DNA from: a virus | Direction: 5' to 3' (one strand) | IMG/VR virus record: IMGVR_UViG_3300022591_000027 | Coordinates: 1 to 38,091 of that record | Length of the DNA stretch: 38,091 nt | In this document: positions 1 through 6,498 of the stretch, piece by piece | Layout of the letters: every line of letters starts with the position of its first letter | Position numbering within the stretch: position 1 is the first letter of the stretch | Program-made: the position numbers and the translations under genes | The notes under the pieces: generated by a model | Told to the model about the DNA's origin: nothing | What the model saw: only the letters and a program-made list of their open reading frames with translations | Database searches by the model: none

Positions 1-117
1 GCGATGGCCTGCGGAGCCTTGCGCATTAGCGAGCCCATGGTAAACGAATATTGGGACCAAGCGGTACAGCTAGACGCAGAAGCGGTTTTGGCGCAGATGA
101 ATCGCGAGCAGAAATGA
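1..117 (+). CDS. C-terminal end of an unknown small protein (partial)
   Basis: The reading frame is open from the first base and stops at a TGA at 115-117, giving 38 residues that end in a charged, helical-looking tail (QMNREQK). It is followed at once by a rightward terminator. No family is recognisable. If the window closes into a circle, the codon before base 1 is a stop, and the gene would start at the ATG at 4 (37 aa) or at the ATG at 37 (26 aa). It would then be the last gene of the rightward operon at the right edge. Confidence 0.5.
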   Translation, partial: AMACGALRISEPMVNEYWDQAVQLDAEAVLAQMNREQK

Positions 118-121
118 TTGC

Positions 122-157
122 GACCCCTATCCAGATTGCTGGGCAGGGGTCTTATTT
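122..157 (+). terminator. Rightward intrinsic terminator
   Basis: Perfect arms GACCCCT (122-128) and AGGGGTC (145-151) enclose a second inner stem CCAG/CTGG, and the tail TTATTT follows. It lies 5 bp after a rightward stop codon and before the end of a convergent leftward gene. The T-rich tail is only on the rightward side. Confidence 0.65.
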
Positions 158-166
158 GCATTCGGT

Positions 167-499
167 TTACGCCGTCATTGGATCGGCATCTCGAAAATCT
201 TCTCCCACGAACGCGCCATTTGGGTCCCGAAAGCCCCCATGGGGATATTCCGTTGCGCGCAATACGTTTTCATTTTCGTGTGGAACTCCGGGCTGACTCG
301 GAATGAAACCAACTTTGTGCCGTCTGAGAATTTGACTTTCACGTTCCTCCAGTTTTTTTATGATTTTTTCCACGCGCCATATGAGGCCTCGACAGAGTGC
401 GGAGCCGTCATTATCGCGCCTGAATTTGCTAATTTGTCTGTGTTCGATTTCTATATCGTGCCGCAGCCTAGCGAGCTCGATTTCCCATCCCGTCAGCAT
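167..499 (-). CDS. Hypothetical protein, 110 aa
   Basis: The ATG start is preceded by a strong AGGAG six bases upstream. The N-terminal half is rich in Arg, Lys and Glu and looks like a long helix or coiled coil (about residues 1-62). The C-terminal half is more polar with Gly and Pro. The opposite strand is also open but has the Phe/Leu/Ser-rich composition of a shadow. I recognise no family. It is the last gene of the leftward block after the integrase, and could be a small regulatory or recombination-accessory protein, though nothing shows that. Confidence 0.6.
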   Translation of the reverse strand: MLTGWEIELARLRHDIEIEHRQISKFRRDNDGSALCRGLIWRVEKIIKKLEERESQILRRHKVGFIPSQPGVPHENENVLRATEYPHGGFRDPNGAFVGEDFRDADPMTA

Positions 500-587
500 T
501 TTTTCTCCTGCGTCTTCATTGCTGTTGCGTTAAATTGCGCTCGGCCTCTATGCTGAGGGGAGCCGTTCATGCGGTGGTTGTGTCTAG

Positions 588-626
588 CGGAGGGGCTTAG
601 TGAGTTGGGCCTCTCCGTTTTTTTTT
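588..626 (+). terminator. Rightward intrinsic terminator next to the integrase stop
   Basis: A 9-bp stem with one G-U pair (CGGAGGGGC at 588-596, GCCTCTCCG at 609-617) and a 12-nt loop is followed by nine T (618-626), which overlap the integrase stop codon. It points right although both flanking genes are leftward. It would stop rightward readthrough past the first terminator, protecting int from antisense transcription. Confidence 0.7.
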
Positions 627-1605
627 ATTCTTTTCTTTTCCTAGCAAAAGCCTGCTGAATGTCTTCTGCGGCGGCGATTCCTGTGGCATTTTCGATATAC
701 CCGAACGTCGTTTTCGTGTCCGCATGCCTCAGTTGCGTGGCAATTTGTGATAGCGGCATCCCGCAATCGTTCATCTCGGTGGCTAACCCACGCCGAAAGC
801 TGTGGCCCGAATACTGCGCACCAAACATTCGCTTGATAGCCTGATTAAATGAGTTGGCCGCTAAATGAACGGAACCGAGCTTGCCTTTTGCTGCGGGTCG
901 AATCAATGGGCCCTCCGTAATTCCTGTGCGATTGCGCCACTCCTCTATCGTCCGTACAGGGCACAAGCGGCCATCCGCGCTATTCGAATTGCGCGCTACG
1001 TGCAACGTGACCGGCTGATCAGACGTTTTGGATTGTAACAAAACAATTTCAATATTTCCACAAGGAAGCGCGCGCACATGCTCGGATTTGAGCGAAACCA
1101 CTTCACAGCGCCGAAATCCCGCATAGAATGTCAGCAAAAACATAGCGCGATCCCGGAGTCCGAGCAGCGTGTCCGGCAAGCTTGCGCACACCTTTTCCAG
1201 GAGCTCGAGGTCGATTTCGGGCGCCTTTCTCACAACTCTTGCGTAGCTTTTGTGAAATGCCTCCAACGCCATTGAAATCGTGTTCTGATTGCCCTCAATG
1301 TTTACTTCGTGCCATAAATGCTTGAATTTGATTGCCGAAACGATGCTATTTACCAGCGAGTAGCTCCGCTGAATCGGGATCGTGCTCAGGTAATTCACAA
1401 CCACATTCGATTGCGTAGGCAGCACAGGGCACCCATTGCGCACACACCATTCGGCGAAATCCCGCCACAGGCTGCTATACACGCGAGCAGTTTCAGGGGC
1501 AAGGACCCTCTGCCGGAGCTGCTCGGCTTCGGGGGACAACGGGATTTGCACGGCATCTAATTGCGCTTCGAAAGGCATCATTTGAGAAGATTCGAACGTG
1601 ATCAC
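625..1605 (-). CDS. int: Tyrosine recombinase / phage integrase
   Basis: A 326-aa protein of the lambda-integrase family, which catalyses site-specific recombination between phage and host attachment sites. The N-terminal part (about 25-115) resembles a SAM-like core-binding domain. The catalytic domain carries Arg165 (GFRRCE), Lys193 (SKT), His268/Arg271 (GHSFRRG), His294 (LRHAD) and the nucleophile Tyr303 (FGYIE), so the full set is present. The start is GTG at 1605 with AAGGAGAG seven bases upstream; an internal ATG-ATG at residues 9-10 lacks a comparable ribosome site. It is the penultimate gene of the leftward block. No excisionase is recognisable, though one of the small genes nearby could be one. 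Confidence 0.93.
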   Translation of the reverse strand: MITFESSQMMPFEAQLDAVQIPLSPEAEQLRQRVLAPETARVYSSLWRDFAEWCVRNGCPVLPTQSNVVVNYLSTIPIQRSYSLVNSIVSAIKFKHLWHEVNIEGNQNTISMALEAFHKSYARVVRKAPEIDLELLEKVCASLPDTLLGLRDRAMFLLTFYAGFRRCEVVSLKSEHVRALPCGNIEIVLLQSKTSDQPVTLHVARNSNSADGRLCPVRTIEEWRNRTGITEGPLIRPAAKGKLGSVHLAANSFNQAIKRMFGAQYSGHSFRRGLATEMNDCGMPLSQIATQLRHADTKTTFGYIENATGIAAAEDIQQAFARKRKE

Positions 1606-1639
1606 TTATTCTCTCCTTTTTCCATATTTTCTCCCGAAA

Positions 1640-1663
1640 AGGGGCCCGATTACCCGGACCCCT
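1640..1663 (-). promoter_or_regulatory. GC-rich intercistronic hairpin 1
   Basis: The arms 1663-1655 and 1648-1640 form a 9-bp stem with one U-G wobble in the leftward transcript, where the rightward strand would have a C-A mismatch. So the structure favours the leftward RNA. It has no U-tract. It sits between the 106-aa gene and int. Confidence 0.45.
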
Positions 1664-1675
1664 AGGTTGATTTGT

Positions 1676-1996
1676 TTAAAACTTGATTCCGTGAGCCTCT
1701 TTCCACTCGCATTCATATTCGTACACGATGCGTTGAATCCTTTCTTTGGCTTCTTGCTCTATTCCTGCGTAAAATAGGCGATGGTCGTCAATGAGTTCGC
1801 AAAAATTATCAGCCAGATACATTTCAACCGAGCCTTTTTCCAAAAGAGACTTCAATTCCTCAAGCTGCTGGCCTTCGTTCGCTATTGCATTTTCGACGTC
1901 TTCCGAGTCACAATTACATTCGCTGGCGAGAATGTGGTAAATCGCGCGCTCTCTAAATTCCCGCAATTCGTAATCGTCAAAAACTATTGATGGCAT
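1676..1996 (-). CDS. Hypothetical acidic protein, 106 aa
   Basis: The ATG start is preceded by AAGGAA in a 16-nt leader identical to that of the gene at 2601-3062. The protein is strongly acidic and mostly helical, with Cys28 and Cys30 close together and an aromatic C-terminus (YEYECEW). I recognise no family. Small acidic proteins of this kind in early phage operons are often inhibitors of host proteins, but that is only a possibility. Confidence 0.6.
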   Translation of the reverse strand: MPSIVFDDYELREFRERAIYHILASECNCDSEDVENAIANEGQQLEELKSLLEKGSVEMYLADNFCELIDDHRLFYAGIEQEAKERIQRIVYEYECEWKEAHGIKF

Positions 1997-2031
1997 ATTT
2001 TTCCTTGAGTTGATTTTGTGTTGTGTTGTAT

Positions 2032-2053
2032 CCGCCCGGGACGCCCCGAGCGG
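2032..2053 (-). promoter_or_regulatory. GC-rich intercistronic hairpin 2
   Basis: In the leftward transcript CCGCUCGGG pairs with CCCGGGCGG across a 4-nt loop, a 9-bp stem with one U-G pair. The rightward strand has a C-A mismatch at that place. No U-tract follows. It lies between the LAGLIDADG-like gene and the 106-aa gene. Confidence 0.45.
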
Positions 2054-2061
2054 TTGAGACT

Positions 2062-2547
2062 CTATTGCTTTACTGTTTTTGTTCTCACATAAGTTTTCCT
2101 TGTCGATTGGAATTCTGTGAAAATTAGTGCCCTTTTAATGTTAAGCTCTCTGACTGCTACACGATCTATGTTTTTCCCGTCTAAAATCGTTTTTCTCATT
2201 TCTAAAATCGTTTGTTTCATTTCAAGAGTCAGCTCACATTTTCTTTTCTGAACCTTTAAATAAGGCAAACATAAACTGCACAAGGGAGCCAAAGAATGGG
2301 TTCCTTTTACATGCACTCGGAGTGGTCCGCCCGCGCCTCTCGATTGCAGTAGCGGTATGCCGAAACCCGAAAAAGTGTCATACACCAATTTTCGAAACTC
2401 CTCTTGTGTAACAGTAAATGAAATCCAACATACATATCGATCCACACTGCTGCCTTTCGTTGGCACGCGTTTCTGTATGTAAAAAACCCCGCGTAGGTCT
2501 ATCAGGGCTGCCATGTATTTTATCGCGTCTAACTTTTCAGGCTCCAT
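2062..2547 (-). CDS. LAGLIDADG-type homing-endonuclease-like protein, probably not a nuclease
   Basis: A 161-aa protein with one LAGLIDADG-like helix at residues 11-22 (YMAALIDLRGVF). It is followed by the expected beta-strand material and a second helical segment around residues 88-104 (LCLPYLKVQKRKCEL) that is typical of single-motif family members. In active enzymes the acidic residue two positions after the Asp of LID binds the catalytic metal (Asp20 of I-CreI). Here that position is Arg19, so DNA cleavage is doubtful while DNA binding may remain. The ribosome site AAGGAGA lies close to the ATG. The gene is free-standing inside the leftward operon, not inside an intron. Confidence 0.7.
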   Translation of the reverse strand: MEPEKLDAIKYMAALIDLRGVFYIQKRVPTKGSSVDRYVCWISFTVTQEEFRKLVYDTFSGFGIPLLQSRGAGGPLRVHVKGTHSLAPLCSLCLPYLKVQKRKCELTLEMKQTILEMRKTILDGKNIDRVAVRELNIKRALIFTEFQSTRKTYVRTKTVKQ

Positions 2548-2563
2548 TTCTCTCCTTGGAAGT

Positions 2564-2585
2564 GCAGCCCGATTGCTCGAGCTGC
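2564..2585 (-). promoter_or_regulatory. Intercistronic hairpin 3
   Basis: GCAGC and GCTGC arms, extended by an inner CGA/TCG pair block across single mismatches, lie between the 153-aa gene and the LAGLIDADG-like gene. It is weaker than the other three hairpins. Confidence 0.3.
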
Positions 2586-2600
2586 AATTTAGTTTGTGTT

Positions 2601-3062
2601 TTATCGTGAATTCGAGCTGTAGGGGTCGATTTCCTTAAGGCGGAAATAATTAACATATGGGTCCACCTCGATGCAAGTCGGATCAAAGCCCCTTTCTCTC
2701 TCTAAGTCATGATATTCTATTCTTTCATGATATTGCGACGTTACGTCTGTAAAGTTCTCTTTATAAGTTGCTTCATCGGTAACGTCGAGATACTCGTAGC
2801 CTAAAAGTTTTGCCGCGTAAAACCAAAAATTATACATAATTTGTTTGTTCTGATTGTGATGCTTTCGGGATAGCTCATTCTCGTATATGTAGTCAAGCAG
2901 CTCCTCATCAGTGTCAAATCCTCCTCCCACATGCAAAGGATTGCCGTCTTCTGCGAATCCGTAAATCGGGTTTCCATGTGAAATGTTAAGTAAATATTCT
3001 AATTCTGGCGGGTTTTGCCGAACGAGTTCTGCTAATGCCGCTGCTGTTATGGTCTTTTCCAT
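2601..3062 (-). CDS. Hypothetical protein, 153 aa
   Basis: The ATG is preceded by AAGGAAAAAT, in a leader identical to that of the gene at 1676-1996. The protein is acidic, rich in Tyr, Asn and Glu, and has no membrane segment or recognisable motif. Its composition is clearly that of a coding sequence. It is the second gene of the leftward operon that starts at the promoter near 3391. No function can be assigned. Confidence 0.6.
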   Translation of the reverse strand: MEKTITAAALAELVRQNPPELEYLLNISHGNPIYGFAEDGNPLHVGGGFDTDEELLDYIYENELSRKHHNQNKQIMYNFWFYAAKLLGYEYLDVTDEATYKENFTDVTSQYHERIEYHDLERERGFDPTCIEVDPYVNYFRLKEIDPYSSNSR

Positions 3063-3131
3063 ATTTTTCCTTGAGTTGTTAGGCCGTTAGCTCCGCCCGC
3101 GTCACTACGCGAACGGGGATAAAGGTCGAAC

Positions 3132-3149
3132 GCCCCTCCGAAGAGGGGC
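3132..3149 (-). promoter_or_regulatory. GC-rich intercistronic hairpin 4 with UUCG loop
   Basis: A perfect 7-bp stem GCCCCTC/GAGGGGC encloses TTCG on the leftward strand, i.e. a C(UUCG)G loop, which is known to be exceptionally stable in RNA. The rightward strand would have CGAA instead. It follows the first gene of the leftward operon. No U-tract follows, so it is more likely an RNA-stability or processing element than a terminator. Confidence 0.55.
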
Positions 3150-3155
3150 TCGGGG

Positions 3156-3320
3156 TTACATGCAACAAAGTTGGTGTTGGGCCTCTCGGAGCAAGTCAAA
3201 TAATTCTTCGAGCTCGAGCATATGAACAAGGCCCTCCGAGCCGAGAGTGCGCATGCTTTTCTCAAAATCGGAATTCCTCTTATGTTCCCAGTAGCTCGTC
3301 ACGCTGTCTAAAATATCCAT
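3156..3320 (-). CDS. Hypothetical small protein, 54 aa
   Basis: The ATG at 3320 has AAGGA eight bases upstream and the frame stops with TAA at 3156. The protein is mostly helical, with an acidic central helix rich in Leu and Glu (LELEELFDLL) and ending CCM. It is the first gene of the leftward operon, about 64 bp downstream of the predicted transcription start. First genes of such operons are often regulators, but no DNA-binding motif is visible. Confidence 0.6.
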   Translation of the reverse strand: MDILDSVTSYWEHKRNSDFEKSMRTLGSEGLVHMLELEELFDLLREAQHQLCCM

Positions 3321-3390
3321 TTTATCGTCCTTGTGAGTTGTGTTCCGATCAACCCGGCAGCCGTTGCCGCCGTTGTTGTTCTATACCATA

Positions 3391-3419
3391 ACTATAACAC
3401 GAGCGTGTTAATTTTACAA
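3391..3419 (-). promoter_or_regulatory. Leftward promoter with embedded operator palindrome
   Basis: On the leftward strand -35 TTGTAA (3419-3414), a 17-bp spacer and -10 TATAGT (3396-3391), with an extended TG motif in front of the -10, fit a sigma70 promoter well. The perfect palindrome TAACACG-AG-CGTGTTA (3395-3410) fills the spacer and touches the -10, the usual place for a repressor operator. It would drive the genes from 3320 down to int. The repressor is not identified. Confidence 0.6.
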
Positions 3420-3420
3420 C

Positions 3421-3710
3421 ACGAAAAGAGAGAATCCGCAAAACTTTTCGTAAACCGCTCAATATCAGGGCGTTACGCGCGATTCACACCAAAGCACCTA
3501 AAACCGGGGTGCGATAACCGGCCGCCTGCTGCAAAACGGCTCCCGGCGTGGGATTTTCGGGCCCGGAAACGCGCTATATATCAATGGCGGAAGGTGCCGG
3601 TTTCTAAGAGAGAAAAATTTGAACTTTACAATAATGCCGTTATCAGCATGATCCGGGCATGACTCGCCGAAAAGAGAAGCGGGGGCAATAACCTAAAAAG
3701 GAGGTTGATC
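3421..3710. other. Intergenic region between divergent leftward operon and terS
   Basis: No convincing gene is seen. A weak rightward promoter candidate for terS lies at 3619-3646 (TTGAAC, 16-bp spacer, TATCAG). A rightward open frame ending at 3662 crosses the leftward promoter and has no ribosome site. The middle part is GC-rich with short inverted repeats. Confidence 0.35.
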
Positions 3711-4148
3711 ATGTCCAGGCCGAAACGAGTGCTCGAAAAGGATGTACACAAAAAACTTGAAGAAAGCGTGGAATATAGGTATAAAATATTTGAAAAGCTG
3801 TTGTCACATATCAGCGAGGGGTATTCGATCGATTGTTTTAGCGACATGTCCGTGGGCGCCGTACATGCTGCGATCGGGCGGTATCCACAAGAGTTCGATA
3901 AAGAGAGCTTAGCGAGGGCAGAAAGGGACGGCAAAGCGGGTTGGGAGCGGATCGGCAGGGAGCAGGCAACCGGTCGATGTCTAGGAAATTCAAGAAGTTG
4001 GTATTACAATATGGCGCATCGCTACGGTTGGAGCGATCGGGTTGACGCGCGGGTCGAACACGCCGGCTCCGTGGCTGTAGAGGTCGTTTCCTATGCCCGG
4101 CCGAAACCGGATGTAAAGCCGCTTGACAGTGACGTTAACACCCCTTAA
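3711..4148 (+). CDS. terS: Putative terminase small subunit
   Basis: A 145-aa protein. In tailed phages the small subunit binds the packaging site and regulates the large subunit. The layout fits that family: an N-terminal helical region, a helix-turn-helix-like part (about 30-60, SIDCFSDMSVGAVHAAIGRY), a central helical stretch, and the characteristic end NMAHRYGWSDRV followed by an E-H-x-G beta segment. AAGGAGG lies six bases before the ATG at 3711; an in-frame TTG at 3705 overlaps the ribosome site and is unlikely. It is separated from terL by 3.3 kb, which is unusual. Confidence 0.65.
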   Translation: MSRPKRVLEKDVHKKLEESVEYRYKIFEKLLSHISEGYSIDCFSDMSVGAVHAAIGRYPQEFDKESLARAERDGKAGWERIGREQATGRCLGNSRSWYYNMAHRYGWSDRVDARVEHAGSVAVEVVSYARPKPDVKPLDSDVNTP

Positions 4149-4900
4149 CGATTGATAAATGCAAAATTGAATTGTACGTGCGTGGGTGACGCTTGCACGC
4201 GTGAGGGGGTGCCTTTGGGTGCTGACAACCAAAGACTTAGGTTGAATGACAACTAAAGGCTTTACTCAAAGGCCTCCTCGACTTCAGTGGATTAAAATCT
4301 TTAATAGCACTTTTCTAGGGGCGCGAGGGGGCATGGACCCCATGCTAGGGTGTGGATGTATGTATAGGAACCCCACAAAAATCTCCACAATTCAGGAGCT
4401 TTTTTTCCGCACTTCAGTAGCTTTTCCCCTTGAGAGGCTGCCGAGAAGCGTTTGGTTTTCAAAAAAAGGCTTTACACTCTGCGCACTTCAGGAGCTTTTT
4501 TCTCAATTCAAGCGCTGATTCCCGCCATGCCTTCAAGAAAAGACTTTACATTCCCGCACTTCAGGAGCTTTTTTTTCCCATCAGAGCTTGTGTGCCTTAT
4601 GTGAGCGGTCTTTGCCCCAGAGATTCAAAAAAAGAGTTGTCGTTCACGCAATTCATAAGCTTTTTTTCCATTCAGGATCTTTTCCCCGCAATTCAGGAGC
4701 CATCTTCGCCAGGCACTCAAGAAAAAACTTGACACCTGAATCACTCAAGATCCTTCCCCTGCATTTGCTTCGGGTGCTTTTGGCGACAAAACTCGATTGG
4801 CTGAATTTTCTGTGTGGCTGGAAAGTGTTAAAATAAAGACTTGACACTCGAAGCACAAAAAAGTTATCGAGAGCTTGCAGGCCCCCGATAACCATGCGAC
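4149..4900. repeat. Gene-free region with degenerate direct repeats
   Basis: No credible gene. Two short motifs recur. AAAGRCTTKACA occurs as TTTACT or a close variant at 4261, 4471, 4545, 4637, 4729 and 4841. TTCAGGAGCTTTT or variants starts near 4283, 4391, 4413, 4487, 4560, 4652, 4671, 4692 and 4744. Together they form imperfect 45-50 bp units spaced about 75-110 bp. The open frames through the region cut the repeats in different phases, so the conservation is at DNA level. Placement right after terS suggests a packaging or replication recognition site; this is inference. Confidence 0.6.
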
Positions 4901-5000
4901 TTTGAAGAGCTAGCGCCATCATTGTAGCGTGCCGGGATTTGGCTGTCAAGGATTGGGCGTTCCATGTCTGTCATTGTGTGCTCAAGGGTCTTTGTGTTTT

Positions 5001-5642
5001 TTATTGTTTCTTAGATTGATGATTTCGTTTTTCGAACTCGGTCTGGGCGATTTTATATACCTGCTCTTTTGGTAGGGAGGCATCGATAACGAAGATGCGC
5101 TCCGGGTTTTGCTTGGCGATTTCGAGGTAGCCTTCTCGAACCGTGGTGTAAAAACGCAGGTATGTCTCGTGTCTGTTTATTAGGTCGACGACGTCCCACA
5201 TGTTTTCAAATGCTGGTATTGGCTGGGGTTTCCTCTGCATCGCCAATGTTGGTTCGATATCCAAAAGGAACGTCAAGTCTGGAACCGAGCCTTCCGAAAT
5301 TACTCCGCACAGGCCTTTGAGCCAATCAATATCTAAACCCCTTCCATAGCCTTGGTATGCAAGAGTGCTATCGGTATATCGATCCATAAAAGTATGCTGC
5401 GTTGGATATCTGATGGGCCCCTGACGCTGTGATTGTAGACCTAGAAAGAAAAATGCTTCTGCCATGGGAGACAGGAACCCTGCTTCTGAATGATTCAGAA
5501 TACACTCTATCAGGTCACAAGAAGCTCCTATAAAGGTATCCATCTGGTAAAAGGACTGCTCAGTTGCAGTGCAATACATACTCATCTTCTTTACGAGAGA
5601 AGTTTTTCCCGAGCCATCAATGCCTTCAAACGTTATGAACAT
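5001..5642 (-). CDS. tmk: Thymidylate kinase (dTMP kinase)
   Basis: A 213-aa protein that phosphorylates dTMP to dTDP in DNA precursor synthesis, of the usual length for bacterial enzymes. Visible motifs: P-loop GIDGSGKT (7-14), the DRY motif at 87-89 with the following helix (YTDSTLAYQGYGRG) that binds thymidine monophosphate, and the LDIEP strand near the lid. The start overlaps the preceding small gene by 10 bp, and the ribosome site is weak (GAAAGAAAA), so translation is probably coupled. A phage-owned tmk suggests supply of dTTP independent of the host. Confidence 0.92.
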   Translation of the reverse strand: MFITFEGIDGSGKTSLVKKMSMYCTATEQSFYQMDTFIGASCDLIECILNHSEAGFLSPMAEAFFFLGLQSQRQGPIRYPTQHTFMDRYTDSTLAYQGYGRGLDIDWLKGLCGVISEGSVPDLTFLLDIEPTLAMQRKPQPIPAFENMWDVVDLINRHETYLRFYTTVREGYLEIAKQNPERIFVIDASLPKEQVYKIAQTEFEKRNHQSKKQ

Positions 5643-5803
5643 AGATTTTCTTTCGCACGCGCCGAATCATCTCGAGCTTTTTTACGTATGCAATCAAAAA
5701 CAGCTTGAAAGTCTCCTGTTTTGGGGGCTAGATCCATTTCTTTTTGAAAGAGGTGGTCTTGTCTTCGCATAAAGTGTGAAAGTTTTTCATTCGGTGGTGT
5801 CAT
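5633..5803 (-). CDS. Small charged protein, 56 aa, coupled to tmk
   Basis: The frame is open further upstream, but the ATG at 5803 is the likely start because AGGAG lies just before it and the upstream part runs through the leader hairpins. The protein is highly charged and helical, with no cysteine pair or membrane segment. It ends inside the start of tmk and is probably co-translated with it. No family recognised. Confidence 0.6.
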   Translation of the reverse strand: MTPPNEKLSHFMRRQDHLFQKEMDLAPKTGDFQAVFDCIRKKARDDSARAKENLCS

Positions 5804-5812
5804 AGATGCTCC

Positions 5813-5861
5813 TAAAAAACACCTCCCAGCGGTTCGGGTCCTCTTCGCCGCCAAGAGGTGT
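5813..5861 (-). promoter_or_regulatory. Attenuator-like leader upstream of the tmk operon
   Basis: In the leftward transcript ACACCTC (5861-5855) can pair with GAGGTGT (5825-5819), followed by a run of T (to 5814) and at once by AGGAG of the first gene: a terminator-like form. CCTCTT (5858-5853) can instead pair with AAGAGG (5845-5840). The two stems share bases and exclude each other, as in attenuators and riboswitches. No ligand class is recognised. Confidence 0.45.
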
Positions 5862-6032
5862 CGGGGTAGTCTAGCGATGACGAATGCTACTGTGATGAGA
5901 CGGTCTGTCACCCCTCCCATAACAGGAGGCGGCCTAATAATCGCCAATCCGGGGATTTCCTCGCAACGCATTTCTGAAAACTTGTAAAAAAATATCGGTT
6001 CCATAGAGAATGTAGGAAAAAATGGAGAACTT
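5862..6032. other. Intergenic region between divergent tmk operon and the gene at 6033
   Basis: It holds a short inverted repeat CCTCC/GGAGG (about 5927-5941). I see no convincing promoter on either strand, although both neighbouring transcription units should start here. Confidence 0.3.
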
Positions 6033-6335
6033 ATGCAGTCAAATGAGGTGTCTGGATTATTTGTGGTGCCTGAGGTAGCGCTGGAAGTGGGGCTCTTGGC
6101 TGGAAAAGACGAAAAAGAAACAATTCAGCAGGTCTCGAATGCAACGAAGGGCGTTTTCGCGCATTTGAGCACGTACACTGACGCGCAAAGCTACGCGGCG
6201 GCGATGAATGCTGCTGCGTTTTACGCTGAACGCGTTTCCACGTGCACTCAATTTGTAGCCGATTCCAGCCGCGCATATCGGTTCTATGCTGTGGACAGAG
6301 AAAACAAACAACGCAGGAGGTCTTGTGAGGGATAG
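6033..6335 (+). CDS. Hypothetical protein, 100 aa
   Basis: The ATG is preceded by GGAGA. The protein is rich in Ala, Val and Thr in its middle part (about 50-85), likely helical, with a basic C-terminus (NKQRRRS). It is one of only two rightward genes between terS and terL and overlaps the next gene by 11 bp. No family is recognised; the Ala-rich helical character would fit a small structural or scaffolding-like protein, without proof. Confidence 0.6.
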   Translation: MQSNEVSGLFVVPEVALEVGLLAGKDEKETIQQVSNATKGVFAHLSTYTDAQSYAAAMNAAAFYAERVSTCTQFVADSSRAYRFYAVDRENKQRRRSCEG

Positions 6336-6498
6336 CGCAACCAGATACGTTCCTCTGTCGAAATGGCTAGAGGAACACCACGCACAGGAGCTGGCGTCCC
6401 ACAACGATGCAGGGAGGTCTTTCCCCACGCAGGAGGGGATAAACCGTAAAAAGAAGCCCTTGAGAGAACGGGAACTTCTCCCAAGGGGTAGCGCCTAG
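6325..6498 (+). CDS. Hypothetical small protein, 57 aa
   Basis: The GTG start at 6325 has a strong AGGAGG four bases upstream. The protein is polar and basic, with a Lys/Arg-rich stretch near the C-terminus (INRKKKPLRERELL). It overlaps the upstream gene and its stop codon overlaps the stop of the convergent gene in a CTAG. Function unknown. Confidence 0.55.
   Translation: MRDSATRYVPLSKWLEEHHAQELASHNDAGRSFPTQEGINRKKKPLRERELLPRGSA

Noticed and set aside
492-569. Leftward leader frame of 25 codons before the 110-aa gene
   Set aside because: No ribosome site and no second line of evidence.
500-624. Phage attachment site next to the integrase
   Set aside because: The position is plausible, but no tRNA-like core or recognisable arm-type repeats could be identified, so no site is called.
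3333-3662. Rightward open frame of 109 codons before terS
   Set aside because: It runs through the leftward promoter and operator, starts at a GTG without a ribosome site, and only its last 40 codons look protein-like.
4246-4732. Two rightward open frames across the repeat region
   Set aside because: The DNA repeats fall in different phases of these frames, composition is Phe/Ser-rich, and no ribosome site is present.
4841-4869. TTGACA at the last repeat unit as a promoter
   Set aside because: The -10 position (TTATCG) is poor, and the same element is repeated without any -10, so it belongs to the repeat.
4653-4949. Leftward open frame of 98 codons downstream of tmk
   Set aside because: It lies across the repeats, lacks a ribosome site and has shadow-like composition.
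5633-6004. Extended start for the gene upstream of tmk (123 codons)
   Set aside because: The extension translates the attenuator-like leader; the ATG at 5803 has a good AGGAG.
6057-6428. Leftward frame opposite 6033-6335
   Set aside because: Cys/Ser/Phe-rich shadow; the rightward frame has better composition and a ribosome site.
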